47,402 bases of DNA from Nitrospira sp. UBA5699 (GCA_002420105.1 DIHJ01000042.1:1-47402); one strand, 5' to 3'. Numbered from the stretch's first letter, positions 33,921 to 41,496 are shown. Numbers and translations: made by a program. The notes: generated by a model from the letters alone, not told the origin.

Positions 33921-34946
33921 ATGGTATCGCGAGCCATATTCGTCCTTCTCAGTGCGTTGGCGGGAATGGCCCTTTTCATCAAGGCCGAAGGCGCCGACGC
34001 GTCCTACTGGTTGTACGGATTCGGGATCGGGGGGATCACCGGGGGGCTGATTCTCGCCGGTGAATATGCGTTGCGGACCCTGTCGTTCGGCATCATCGTC
34101 GGCGGCACCGGCGGACTCGCCGTGGGGCTGCTGCTCACCGGACTGGTCGAGTGGGTCGGGGGCGAGATTTTCGACGTCCAAACCTTCCTCTTTCACATCG
34201 GAGGGCTGGTCTTTCTGCTCGGGTTTCCCTATCTGGGCCTGGTGGTCGGGGCGCGCTTCGGGAGGGAAAAATTCCCGAGTTCCGAGCAGAAGTTCTTCGA
34301 GCTGGCCGGCAGTACGGTCTGCCCGAAAGTGCTCGACACCAGCGTCATCATCGACGGGCGGGTGGCGGACCTCTGCGAAACGGGGTTTCTGGATGGGACG
34401 TTCCTGGTCCCGCATTTCATTCTGGACGAACTGCAACACATCGCCGACTCCTCCGATTCGCTGAAACGGGCGCGGGGGCGTCGCGGCCTCGACATCCTCA
34501 ACAAGATCCAGAAGATGGGCGACGTGGATGTGCGGATCATCGACGAGGATTTCCCGCACGTCAAAGAGGTCGACGCCAAGCTGGTGGTGATGGCGAAAAA
34601 GATGAACGCGAAGATCGTGACGAACGACCTCAATTTGAACAAGGTGGCGGAACTGCAGGGAGTCCGCGTCCTCAACATCAACGAGCTCTGCAATGCGTTG
34701 CGGCCGGTCGTGCTGCCCGGCGAGACCATTCGTGTCTTCGTGCTGAAAGAGGGGAAGGAAGCGGGCCAGGGCGTGGCATACTTGGACGACGGAACGATGA
34801 TCGTCGTGGACAACGCCAGGCGCTATATCGGCAAGAACGTTGACGTCGTGGTCACCAGCGTGCTCCAGACCACGGCCGGCCGCATGATCTTCACCCGCTT
34901 GAAGGAAGAGACCGAGCGAGAGGAACTGCAGGTCGCGCGTGCATAG
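33921..34946 (+). CDS. yacL: YacL-like PIN/TRAM-domain membrane protein
   Basis: A 341-residue protein with four N-terminal membrane helices (to about residue 112). A PIN nuclease-like domain follows, with the first acidic residue Asp139 in V-L-D-T-S-V-I-I-D-G and further conserved acids at L-D-E-L near 173 and T-N-D-L-N near 235. A C-terminal TRAM domain (about 270-335) completes it. An AGGAGGT site precedes the ATG. In Bacillus and many other bacteria the homologue lies directly upstream of ispD-ispF, as here. Probable membrane-bound RNA-binding or RNA-cleaving protein; function not settled. Confidence 0.9.
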   Translation: MVSRAIFVLLSALAGMALFIKAEGADASYWLYGFGIGGITGGLILAGEYALRTLSFGIIVGGTGGLAVGLLLTGLVEWVGGEIFDVQTFLFHIGGLVFLLGFPYLGLVVGARFGREKFPSSEQKFFELAGSTVCPKVLDTSVIIDGRVADLCETGFLDGTFLVPHFILDELQHIADSSDSLKRARGRRGLDILNKIQKMGDVDVRIIDEDFPHVKEVDAKLVVMAKKMNAKIVTNDLNLNKVAELQGVRVLNINELCNALRPVVLPGETIRVFVLKEGKEAGQGVAYLDDGTMIVVDNARRYIGKNVDVVVTSVLQTTAGRMIFTRLKEETEREELQVARA

Positions 34947-35055
34947 GCGCCTGACCGGAGGAACGGTTCGGCCGCGACGGACGATCCAGGCCCCGCTGCT
35001 CCATGCCCGGCCTGCAAGGCCTGTCCCCGCCCGGCGACGAATAGGCGCCCGATCG
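34944..35055 (+). repeat. Direct repeat pair TAGGCGCCyGAyCG bracketing the yacL-ispD gap
   Basis: Bases 34944-34957 (starting on the yacL stop codon) and 35042-35055 match at 12 of 14 positions, both with the palindrome GGCGCC. They bracket 84 bases that hold nothing recognisable. Could be a remnant of a repeat element or chance. Confidence 0.3.
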
Positions 35056-35078
35056 TTTCACGGCCCGCGTTCCCGCCC

Positions 35079-35834
35079 ATGACCATGGCTCTCCCGCCTC
35101 GCAGCGAACCGCGTTCCCGTCAGGCTCCCCGGACCGTCGCGCTGGTGCCGGCCGCGGGCCTCGGCCTTCGGATGGGCGGATCGGTGCGGAAGCAGTTTCG
35201 CTTTCTCGGCGGCGTGCCCCTCGTGGTCCATTCGCTTCGGATTCTCCAGGCCTCTCCCGTGATCGATCGGATCATCCTGGCCGTTCCCCAGGCCGATATC
35301 GCCTACTGCCGGGCCGAGATCGTCGACGCGCACCGCTTCACCAAAGTCGCCGACGTGGTGGCCGGCGGGCAGGAACGCCAGGATTCCGTCCGGAACGCTT
35401 TGGCCGTCGTCGATGAACGGGTCGAGATCGTCCTCGTCCACGACGCCGTCCGGCCGTTTCTGACCGAAAGCATGGTCGCGAACGTCGTGACCGCCGCGAG
35501 AGCCACGGGCGCCGCCATCATCGCGTTGCCCATGCGCGACACGGTGAAGCAGGTGGGGGAGGATCGGGTGATCCAGCGGACGGTCGATCGCCGGCCGCTC
35601 TGGCTGGCGCAGACACCGCAGGCGTTCAGGCGGGACTGGCTGCAGGAGGCCCACCGGAAAGCGCAAGCCGAAGGCGTTACGGCGACGGATGACGCCTCTC
35701 TGCTCGAATGGATGGGGCGTCCGGTCACGGTGGTCGAGGGCAGCGGAGAAAACATCAAGGTGACCAGACCGGAGGATATGGTCATCGGGGAAGCGATCCT
35801 CGCGTCCCGGCAGGTGACGGCGGAGAAAGGATGA
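35079..35834 (+). CDS. ispD: 2-C-methyl-D-erythritol 4-phosphate cytidylyltransferase
   Basis: A 251-residue enzyme of the non-mevalonate isoprenoid pathway; it joins CMP to MEP. The cytidylyltransferase loop A-L-V-P-A-A-G-L-G with the following R-M-G-G and K-Q-F lies at about residues 20-44. The V-H-D-A-V-R-P-F segment is near 122 and the A-T-D-D-A-S segment near 205. An N-terminal extension of about 18 residues precedes the first strand, so the internal ATG at 35085 is also possible. The stop overlaps ispF by four bases (ATGA). Confidence 0.92.
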   Translation: MTMALPPRSEPRSRQAPRTVALVPAAGLGLRMGGSVRKQFRFLGGVPLVVHSLRILQASPVIDRIILAVPQADIAYCRAEIVDAHRFTKVADVVAGGQERQDSVRNALAVVDERVEIVLVHDAVRPFLTESMVANVVTAARATGAAIIALPMRDTVKQVGEDRVIQRTVDRRPLWLAQTPQAFRRDWLQEAHRKAQAEGVTATDDASLLEWMGRPVTVVEGSGENIKVTRPEDMVIGEAILASRQVTAEKG

Positions 35835-36328
35835 GCATGGCGAAGGGGGTTCGAATCGGTTACGGGTACGATGTGCACCCGCTCGGTCCCGGGCGGAAGC
35901 TGATCCTGGGCGGCATCGAAGTTCCGCACGGCAAGGGCCTGCTGGGGCACTCGGATTCCGATGTGCTGGTGCACGCCGTCTGCGACGCTCTCCTGGGGGC
36001 GATGGGAGAGGGGGATCTCGGCCGGCATTATCCGAGTTCCGATCAGCGCTACAAGGGGATCTCCAGCCTGAAGCTGCTGGAGGACGTCGTGTCGAAACTC
36101 AAAGCCAAAGGCTATCGCATCGGGAATATCGACACGGTTATCGTCGCGCAGGCGCCGCGGCTGGGCCCCCATCTGGCGGCCATGCAGAAGAAAATGGCCG
36201 AGGTCGCCGGGATCGACGCCGATCTCGTCAACGTGAAAGTGAAAAGCGGAGAAGGGCTGGATGCCGTGGGCCGGGAAGAAGGCATGACGGCCCACGCCGT
36301 CTGTTTGATCGAACCGATCACTGGCTGA
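35831..36328 (+). CDS. ispF: 2-C-methyl-D-erythritol 2,4-cyclodiphosphate synthase
   Basis: A 165-residue enzyme catalysing cyclisation of CDP-ME-2-phosphate. The zinc site is in G-Y-D-V-H-P-L near residue 13 (Asp and His) and H-S-D-S-D-V near 41; the usual E-G-L-D segment is near 140. The ATG at 35831 overlaps the ispD stop; a second ATG at 35837 is possible. The TGA stop lies within GGCTGACAAG, the first unit of the repeat arm flanking the second four-helix-bundle gene. Confidence 0.92.
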   Translation: MSMAKGVRIGYGYDVHPLGPGRKLILGGIEVPHGKGLLGHSDSDVLVHAVCDALLGAMGEGDLGRHYPSSDQRYKGISSLKLLEDVVSKLKAKGYRIGNIDTVIVAQAPRLGPHLAAMQKKMAEVAGIDADLVNVKVKSGEGLDAVGREEGMTAHAVCLIEPITG

Positions 36329-36357
36329 CAAGAGGCAGGGTTTCAAGCTGACACGCT
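36323..36357 (+). repeat. GGCTGACA-family repeat, left arm of the second four-helix-bundle cassette
   Basis: It contains GGCTGACAAG (36323-36332, including the ispF stop codon) and CAAGCTGACA (36344-36353). Both are perfect 10-base reverse complements of parts of the right arm, CTTGTCAGCC at 36759-36768 and TGTCAGCTTG at 36753-36762. It belongs to the same family as the element at 27900-27965. Confidence 0.8.
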
Positions 36358-36363
36358 GGATCA

Positions 36364-36744
36364 ATGGCAGGCGCACATGGTTTTGAGGACTTGAAAGTCT
36401 GGCAGACAGCCAGGGAATTCGTGCGATCGATGTATTTACTAACGGGCAATCAGGGATTTTCTAAAGACGCCGCTCTTCGCGACCAATTGCGAAGGGCGGC
36501 GGTCTCTAGCATGGCAAACATTGCCGAAGGTTTTGAACGAGGTTCCAAGCGCGAATTTGTCAGGTTTCTTTATATGGCAAGAGGTTCTGCCGGCGAAGTC
36601 AGAAGCCATTTGTATGTGGCTAAGGATTTGGATTACATTACCACATCGGAATTCGAGGGCATGGAAAAGCAGGCCGTAGCGCTTTCCAAAGGCGTATTCC
36701 GGTTTATTCGGCATCTTGAGTCATCAGAAAAGAGTCCAAAGTAA
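36364..36744 (+). CDS. Four-helix-bundle protein (S23/IVS, Avd-like family), second copy
   Basis: A 126-residue protein of the same family as the one at 23263. It has F-E-D-L-K-V-W-Q at residues 7-14, R-R-A-A-V-S-S-M-A-N-I-A-E-G-F at about 43-57 and S-A-G-E-V-R-S-H near 75. It is clearly diverged from the first copy and carries a different repeat family, so the two are not a recent duplication. Its GC is lower than the hosts (36421-36480 has 29/60). It starts 36 bases after ispF, with no strong Shine-Dalgarno, and interrupts an otherwise compact ispD-ispF-cysE order. Function unknown. Confidence 0.85.
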   Translation: MAGAHGFEDLKVWQTAREFVRSMYLLTGNQGFSKDAALRDQLRRAAVSSMANIAEGFERGSKREFVRFLYMARGSAGEVRSHLYVAKDLDYITTSEFEGMEKQAVALSKGVFRFIRHLESSEKSPK

Positions 36745-36746
36745 CT

Positions 36747-36768
36747 CCAAGTTGTCAGCTTGTCAGCC
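36747..36768 (+). repeat. GGCTGACA-family repeat, right arm of the second four-helix-bundle cassette
   Basis: GTTGTCAGCTTGTCAGCC pairs with both units of the left arm at 36323-36357. GTTGTCAGCTTG is shared exactly with 27932-27943. A further partly related stretch (to 36784) runs up to the cysE start codon. Confidence 0.75.
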
Positions 36769-36784
36769 CGTGCACCTGTAAGCC

Positions 36785-37435
36785 ATGTGGAAAGCCATCC
36801 GCCAAGACTTAAAAGCCGTCTTCGACCGCGATCCGGCGGCTACCAGCCGGTTGGAGGTCGTTATCACCTATGCCGGCTTCCACGCGCTCCTGGCCTATCG
36901 CATCGCGCACTGGCTCAAGATTCACGGGGTACCGTTTCTGCCCCGGCTGATTTCCCAGATCGCGCGCTGGCTGACGGGTATCGAGATTCATCCCTCGGCC
37001 AAGATCGGGACGGGGTTTTTCATCGACCACGGCATGGGGGTGGTGATCGGCGAAACCGCCGAGGTCGGCGATTACGTGACGCTGTTTCAGGGGGTGACGC
37101 TCGGGGGAACCGGCAAGGAACGGGGCAAACGCCATCCCACCCTGGGCAACCATGTCGTGGTGGGGGCGGGAGCCAAGATTCTCGGCGGGATTACGGTCGG
37201 CGACAACGTGAAGATCGGCGCCAATTCCGTCGTCATCAAGAATGTGCCGCCGAATTCCACGGTCATCGGGGTGCCTGCTCGAATCATCAAGACACAGGGC
37301 GAGCGCCTTCCGGACGTCACGATGGATCAAACAAACCTTCCGGATCCCATCAGCGACCGCTTCCTGGCGCTCGAGCAGGAGTTGATCGAACTCCGAAAGA
37401 AACTCGAAAACCGCGACGCTCCTCCGGCCCGCTAG
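36785..37435 (+). CDS. cysE: Serine O-acetyltransferase
   Basis: A 216-residue acetyltransferase making O-acetylserine for cysteine synthesis. A short helical N-terminal part is followed by hexapeptide repeats from about residue 70. The I-D-H-G segment near 80 holds the catalytic Asp-His pair and G-G-T-G-K-E-R-G-K-R-H-P near 110-121 is the acetyl-CoA and serine loop. It is shorter than the E. coli enzyme (273) and of the EpsC/Bacillus type. The ATG lies directly behind the repeat-derived stretch and has no visible Shine-Dalgarno. ispF-cysE proximity is old synteny also seen in Bacillus, where gltX lies between them. Confidence 0.9.
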   Translation: MWKAIRQDLKAVFDRDPAATSRLEVVITYAGFHALLAYRIAHWLKIHGVPFLPRLISQIARWLTGIEIHPSAKIGTGFFIDHGMGVVIGETAEVGDYVTLFQGVTLGGTGKERGKRHPTLGNHVVVGAGAKILGGITVGDNVKIGANSVVIKNVPPNSTVIGVPARIIKTQGERLPDVTMDQTNLPDPISDRFLALEQELIELRKKLENRDAPPAR

Positions 37436-37529
37436 CGGGTCTTTCTGCGGTGTCCTTCCCTCTCCGCCGGTGCCGGCGGTCCTGCCTGTTTCGCGGATGC
37501 CTGTCGATGTGGGGATGCCGGACGGAGCC

Positions 37530-37571
37530 GTGGCAGGGGGGAGCCCGGCGCGACCCCTGCCACGCCGGGCT
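37530..37571. terminator. Two overlapping alternative hairpins between convergent cysE and psiF
   Basis: GTGGCAGGGG (37530-37539) pairs perfectly with CCCCTGCCAC (37554-37563). AGCCCGGCG (37542-37550) pairs perfectly with CGCCGGGCT (37563-37571). The two stems interlock, so only one can form fully at a time. They sit between the ends of two converging genes, where a bidirectional terminator is expected, but neither strand has a T-run behind the stem. Confidence 0.5.
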
Positions 37572-37578
37572 GTGATCG

Positions 37579-37890
37579 CTAACTCGAGAGACAGGTGCTC
37601 ATGAACTGTTTCCGTTCCTCGCCTCCAAGCTTCTTTTCCCCCGCCTCCTTGTTGCACGCCTTCATCTTCTCCTGCTGAGCCGTTTTCCCGCCTTTTGCCT
37701 GTTTGGCGGAGAGGCACTCCTTCATGAAGGCCTTCCGCTCTTCCCCCTTGCCTTCTCCCAACCCCTTTGCATTCGCCTGTTCGCTGCAGGCTTTCATTTT
37801 GTTCTGCTGCTCCGCGGCCCCGGCGGCCATCGGTGCAAGCATCGTCACGGCTGTCACAAGTGAGAGGGCGATCAGACCGACGATCTTCAT
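37579..37890 (-). CDS. psiF: PsiF repeat-containing periplasmic protein
   Basis: A 103-residue protein with a signal peptide (about residues 1-24, ending A-A-G-A-A). Two copies of the PsiF repeat follow, each with K-M-K-A-C near its start and G-E-E-R-K-x-F-M-x-x-C-L-S at its end, giving paired cysteines per repeat. E. coli PsiF is phosphate-starvation-inducible; its biochemical role is unknown. The ATG at 37890 has AGGAG upstream, and an upstream in-frame start adds no signal-like sequence. It has its own candidate promoter in the gap after truA. Confidence 0.85.
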   Translation of the reverse strand: MKIVGLIALSLVTAVTMLAPMAAGAAEQQNKMKACSEQANAKGLGEGKGEERKAFMKECLSAKQAKGGKTAQQEKMKACNKEAGEKKLGGEERKQFMSTCLSS

Positions 37891-37935
37891 CGTCGAACTC
37901 CTTTTGTGAATGGGTGAGGTGCGAACCGCGCGCAA

Positions 37936-37944
37936 GTTATAGCA
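37936..37944 (-). promoter_or_regulatory. Candidate extended -10 promoter for psiF
   Basis: On the reverse strand TGCTATAAC is a TGn-extended -10 box (TATAAC) without a good -35. It lies about 46 bases upstream of the psiF ATG, in the gap behind truA. It would allow psiF expression independent of truA. Confidence 0.4.
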
Positions 37945-37977
37945 GAAACCTTTCGAGAAGTCTGTAAGGAATGCGAT

Positions 37978-38718
37978 CTAATGCTGGTAATCGACGCGCA
38001 CGAGGAACAGTCCGTGCGGCGGGGCGGTCCTTCCTGCGAGCCTCCGGTCTCTCGCGGCCAGGACGTCCGTCAGGCTCCGGGGTGTGCGTTTGGCGTGGCC
38101 GACCTCGACCAGGGTTCCGACGATGGCGCGCACCATGTGCTTGAGAAACCGGTCGGCATAGACTTGCACGGAGAGCAGATCTCCCTGCCGGGTCAGGGAC
38201 AGTTGTTGAACGTGGCAGACGGGATCTTCGTTGTCGGTCAGGGTTCCCTCGAACGAGGTGAAGTCGTGCGAACCGAGCAGGAACGAGGCGGCCTGTTCCA
38301 TGGCTGCTTGATCCAGGGGTTTGTACACGTGCCACTGATAGGCCCGATCGACGGCGGGACGCTCGGGGCGATTGAAGATGCGGTACTCGTAGAGTTTTCC
38401 GGTGGCGGAATAACGCGCGTGAAACTCATCCGGCACGATCGCCGCCGATCGGACGGCGATATCTTCTGGCAGCCTGGCGTTGAAGCCCCTGACCCATTGG
38501 GACGGCGTCCACTCCCGGTCGATCCGGAAGCTTGCGACCTGTCCCAGGGCGTGGACTCCGGAGTCGGTACGACCGGCGCCGATCACCGAAACGGTGCATT
38601 GGGTCAGTTGATGGATCGCGGTTTCGAGGGCTTCCTGGACGGTTGGTTGGTCCGGTTGTCGCTGCCAGCCGGCATAACGGGACCCGTCGTATTCGACGAT
38701 CAATTTAACGGTGGGCAT
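37978..38718 (-). CDS. truA: tRNA pseudouridine(38-40) synthase TruA
   Basis: A 246-residue enzyme converting uridines 38-40 in the tRNA anticodon stem to pseudouridine. The N-terminal Y-D-G-S-R-Y-A-G-W-Q-R-Q is the family hallmark. The catalytic aspartate is in G-A-G-R-T-D-S-G-V-H-A near residue 52. The C-terminal half has F-L-K-H-M-V-R. The length is standard. It is downstream of the amidase gene by 27 bases and probably co-transcribed with it. Confidence 0.93.
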   Translation of the reverse strand: MPTVKLIVEYDGSRYAGWQRQPDQPTVQEALETAIHQLTQCTVSVIGAGRTDSGVHALGQVASFRIDREWTPSQWVRGFNARLPEDIAVRSAAIVPDEFHARYSATGKLYEYRIFNRPERPAVDRAYQWHVYKPLDQAAMEQAASFLLGSHDFTSFEGTLTDNEDPVCHVQQLSLTRQGDLLSVQVYADRFLKHMVRAIVGTLVEVGHAKRTPRSLTDVLAARDRRLAGRTAPPHGLFLVRVDYQH

Positions 38719-38745
38719 GGCCTGGCGGGGGGATGGACCGGCGCA

Positions 38746-40029
38746 TCATCGGGCCGACGGTTTCGAGGCGGCCAGGAACGCGTTGACTCCTTCGAGCAAC
38801 GACTCCGCCACGCGCGTGACGAAGGCGTTGGTGCGCAACAGCTCTTCTTCGGTCGAATTGGAAATGTAGGCGATCTCCGCGAGGATGCTCGGCATGCTCG
38901 TGTAACGAAGCACGTAGAAGGGCGCGGTTTTGACTCCGTGATCGACGAGGGCGTAATGTCCGTTCAAGTGGGTGATCATCGCCTCCTTGGTGTTCCAGGC
39001 CAGTTCGAGGGATTCCTCGATCTTCTTGGCCGTCAGGAGATCGGCGACCAGATATTCCCAGCCGACCCCGGTGCTGTTCAAGGGCGTGCCGTTTTCACGG
39101 GCGGCCACTTCCAGCGCGCGCTGATCCTTGGCTTCCCCGAAGTGGTAGATTTCGATCCCGCGCACGGATCGCTGGGGATGCGAATTCACGTGCACCGAGA
39201 CGAACAGGTCGGCTTCGTTCCCGTTGGCGAACTTCGCGCGATCTTCGAGTTCCACGAACACATCCCGTTCCCGGGTCATGAGCACGCGGATTCCGGGCTG
39301 TCTACTCAGCAGATCGCGAAGCTTGAGTCCCACCTTGAGCGTGATGTCCTTTTCCTCCGTGCCGCGGTGCCCGCGGGCCCCGGGGTCCTTCCCTCCGTGC
39401 CCCGGATCGATCACGATCGTCCTGAAGGACTTCGCTTTCGGCGGCACCGGCTGCGGGGGAGGCTCCGGCAGGCGCGCGGGGTCTACAGACTCGAGCGGGG
39501 GGGAGACGTCCTGCTGATTCGACGGCGTCACGTCGACGACGAGGCGGGCCGGATTGCTCAGCGACATCAGCCGATACGTGAGGAAGGAGCCAGGCGGAAG
39601 CGAGACCGCCACGGACTCCGCGGAGGTTTGCGTGATCACGAACGGCTTGGCCAGCGTCCCGTTCGCGATTTTGTCGGATGCCGATTTGCTCAGGGTGGCA
39701 TGGGAAATTTCCAGCACTACGCCCTCCGCCGGCTGCGGGAAATGTTTCCGGACGCGGGTCTTCCGGTCGAGATCCAGCACCAGCCTGATCGAATCCGGGG
39801 AGACGGCGGTTCGAAGGTTCCGGATCATGGCCGGGGTCATCGTCGTCGGAGCGATGCTGATCTTGGAGGTCCGCGACGGTTTCGATTTGCCGGGAGGGTT
39901 GCGGCGGGCATCCTGGGATGCCGCCTCCGCCGGGGCCAGCAGCGCGACATCCGGCACAAGGATCCGGAGGCTCAGGAGCCCCAGGAGAAGCAGGGAGGGA
40001 ATCGCTATGCGCCGGAGGGATGATGGCAT
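38746..40029 (-). CDS. amiC: N-acetylmuramoyl-L-alanine amidase with AMIN domain (AmiC-like)
   Basis: A 427-residue periplasmic cell-wall hydrolase. A signal peptide (about residues 1-38) is followed by an AMIN domain (about 50-165) that targets peptidoglycan or the division site, then an Amidase_3 domain (about 205-420). Zinc ligands are His in I-D-P-G-H-G-G near 212, Glu in T-E-E-K near 229 and His in V-S-V-H-V-N near 282. The catalytic Glu is in L-A-E-I-A-Y near 385. It cleaves the amide between muramic acid and the stem peptide in daughter-cell separation. A TTGACA at 40084-40089 on the reverse strand may be its -35, but I see no well-spaced -10. Confidence 0.92.
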   Translation of the reverse strand: MPSSLRRIAIPSLLLLGLLSLRILVPDVALLAPAEAASQDARRNPPGKSKPSRTSKISIAPTTMTPAMIRNLRTAVSPDSIRLVLDLDRKTRVRKHFPQPAEGVVLEISHATLSKSASDKIANGTLAKPFVITQTSAESVAVSLPPGSFLTYRLMSLSNPARLVVDVTPSNQQDVSPPLESVDPARLPEPPPQPVPPKAKSFRTIVIDPGHGGKDPGARGHRGTEEKDITLKVGLKLRDLLSRQPGIRVLMTRERDVFVELEDRAKFANGNEADLFVSVHVNSHPQRSVRGIEIYHFGEAKDQRALEVAARENGTPLNSTGVGWEYLVADLLTAKKIEESLELAWNTKEAMITHLNGHYALVDHGVKTAPFYVLRYTSMPSILAEIAYISNSTEEELLRTNAFVTRVAESLLEGVNAFLAASKPSAR

Positions 40030-40123
40030 GAGTGTCCAGAAGCGGTGAGGGAATAATATCTATGTCTCAGATGTGTTGAGGCTTGTCAAGGGGAGCGACA
40101 GTACCGGAAGGCCGGTCGTTCGA

Positions 40124-40152
40124 TTGACAGTCACCCGGTGCGGGGGTAGGGT
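40124..40152 (+). promoter_or_regulatory. Candidate promoter for the NYN-domain gene, possibly leaderless
   Basis: A perfect TTGACA (40124-40129), a 17-base spacer and TAGGGT (40147-40152) are followed after six bases by the ATG at 40159. A transcript starting at the usual distance would begin at or next to the start codon, with no room for a Shine-Dalgarno. Confidence 0.45.
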
Positions 40153-40158
40153 TTTGCG

Positions 40159-40692
40159 ATGGCCACGCATCTGATCATCGACGGCTATAACCTCCTCGCC
40201 TGCGCGGGACAGAGCGGGCGCGGAGGCAATCCGCACTTCGAGATGGCGCGGGAATCGTTGCTGCGGGATCTGGCTTCGTACCGCCAGCGGAAAGGTCATG
40301 CGGTGACGGTCGTCTTCGACGGGTGGCAACAGGGGTTGCCGGTCGAAGGGCGCGAGCATCGGGCCGGGGTCCAAGTAATCTATTCGAAGCGGGGGGAGCG
40401 GGCCGATCAGGTGATTCAGCGGCTGGCCCGGGACTACGGCGCCGATTGCGCCGTGGTCAGCTCCGACCATGAAATCGTGAACCATGCGAGGGCTCACGGC
40501 GCGTTCGTGATGGGCGCCCGGGAGTTCGCCGGGAAATTGCAGCAGTCTATCCCGGCCGGCGGCACGGCGCCGTACAAAGAGCTGGATCGCGGAGAAGATC
40601 TGCTGGTGCGTCGAGGGCCGGAGAAGAAGGGGAATCCGAGAAAACTGCCGAAAGCGCAACGACGGCGCGGCCGGCAGCTCAAGCGATTCTAA
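40159..40692 (+). CDS. yacP: NYN-domain protein, YacP/Rae1-like
   Basis: A 177-residue protein of the YacP family with a PIN-like NYN fold. The first conserved aspartate is in I-I-D-G-Y-N near residue 7, further acids in V-V-F-D-G-W near 55, and S-S-D-H-E near 99. The basic C-terminal tail ends K-R-F. B. subtilis YacP (Rae1) is a ribosome-dependent mRNA endonuclease; the same activity here is inferred from family only. The last 14 bases overlap the end of the convergent tatD gene. In Bacillus yacP lies in the same neighbourhood as yacL, ispD, ispF and cysE. Confidence 0.85.
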   Translation: MATHLIIDGYNLLACAGQSGRGGNPHFEMARESLLRDLASYRQRKGHAVTVVFDGWQQGLPVEGREHRAGVQVIYSKRGERADQVIQRLARDYGADCAVVSSDHEIVNHARAHGAFVMGAREFAGKLQQSIPAGGTAPYKELDRGEDLLVRRGPEKKGNPRKLPKAQRRRGRQLKRF

Positions 40693-41452
40693 ACAGACGC
40701 TTGGCGTTCTCGCTGGTCAGGCGTGCGATCTGTTCCAGCGACAGCGCGGGACCGTGGATGGCGGCGAGTTGTCCGGCGACATGGGCCACGAAGGCCGGCT
40801 CGTTCCGCTTTCCCCGGTGCGGCACCGGCGTCAGATAGGGGCAGTCGGTTTCGATCAGAACGCGGTCCAGCGGCGTGGTCTTCGCGATCTCGCGCAGCAT
40901 GGCGGCGTTTTGAAAGGTCAGAATACCGGAAAACGACAGGTAGAAGCCCAGGTCGAGCGCATCCTTCGCCAGCCAGGCATCCCCCGAGAAGCAGTGAAAG
41001 ACCCCGCCCACCTCTGAGGCCTTTTCCTCCTTCAGGATGGTGATCGTATCCTCCTGCGCCTCCCGCGTATGAATGATCACGGGGAGACGCAGTTCGCGCG
41101 CGAGCTGGATCTGCTCGCGGAATCGCTCGCGCTGATCCTTCGGCGAGGAGTGATTGTAGTGGTAGTCCAGCCCGATTTCCCCGTAGGCGACGACCTTGCT
41201 GTTCGCGGCCAGGCGGCGGAACTCGTCGTACCAGCCGTCTCCGATGTGCCGGACCTCATGGGGGTGGACGCCGATGGATGCGTAGACGAACGGGTGCCGA
41301 TCGGCCAGCGCCACCGCCGAACGGCTGGTTGCCAGATCGCAGCCGATCGTCACGAAGGCTTCGACGCCGGCCTCCCGCGCGCGGGCGAGCATGGCGTCCC
41401 GGTCCTCGTCGTAACGGGGATCGTCGAGATGGGTATGGGTGTCGATGAGCAT
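40679..41452 (-). CDS. tatD: TatD-family metal-dependent hydrolase (DNase)
   Basis: A 257-residue TIM-barrel hydrolase. The metal-binding D-T-H-T-H lies at residues 4-8, the E-I-G-L-D-Y segment near 90 and C-F-S-G near 153. I start at the ATG at 41452 because the H-T-H motif must lie near the N-terminus; an upstream start at 41560 would add 36 residues of Arg-rich sequence without similarity. Family members act as 3'-5' DNases or on other phosphoester substrates. It ends inside the convergent NYN gene. Confidence 0.9.
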   Translation of the reverse strand: MLIDTHTHLDDPRYDEDRDAMLARAREAGVEAFVTIGCDLATSRSAVALADRHPFVYASIGVHPHEVRHIGDGWYDEFRRLAANSKVVAYGEIGLDYHYNHSSPKDQRERFREQIQLARELRLPVIIHTREAQEDTITILKEEKASEVGGVFHCFSGDAWLAKDALDLGFYLSFSGILTFQNAAMLREIAKTTPLDRVLIETDCPYLTPVPHRGKRNEPAFVAHVAGQLAAIHGPALSLEQIARLTSENAKRLFRIA

Positions 41453-41496
41453 GAGTCGGGTTCGCGTCGGTACGGCCGGCGAAGTACTGTGAACGG

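Noticed and set aside
37530..37571. H-type RNA pseudoknot
   Set aside because: The two stems abut with no third loop, which cannot span a 10-bp stem, so alternative hairpins are more realistic.
37981..40023. Long open frame (680 codons) on the plus strand
   Set aside because: It is antisense to truA and the AMIN/Amidase_3 gene, both with full catalytic motifs. Its translation has no family features and is explained by high third-position GC.
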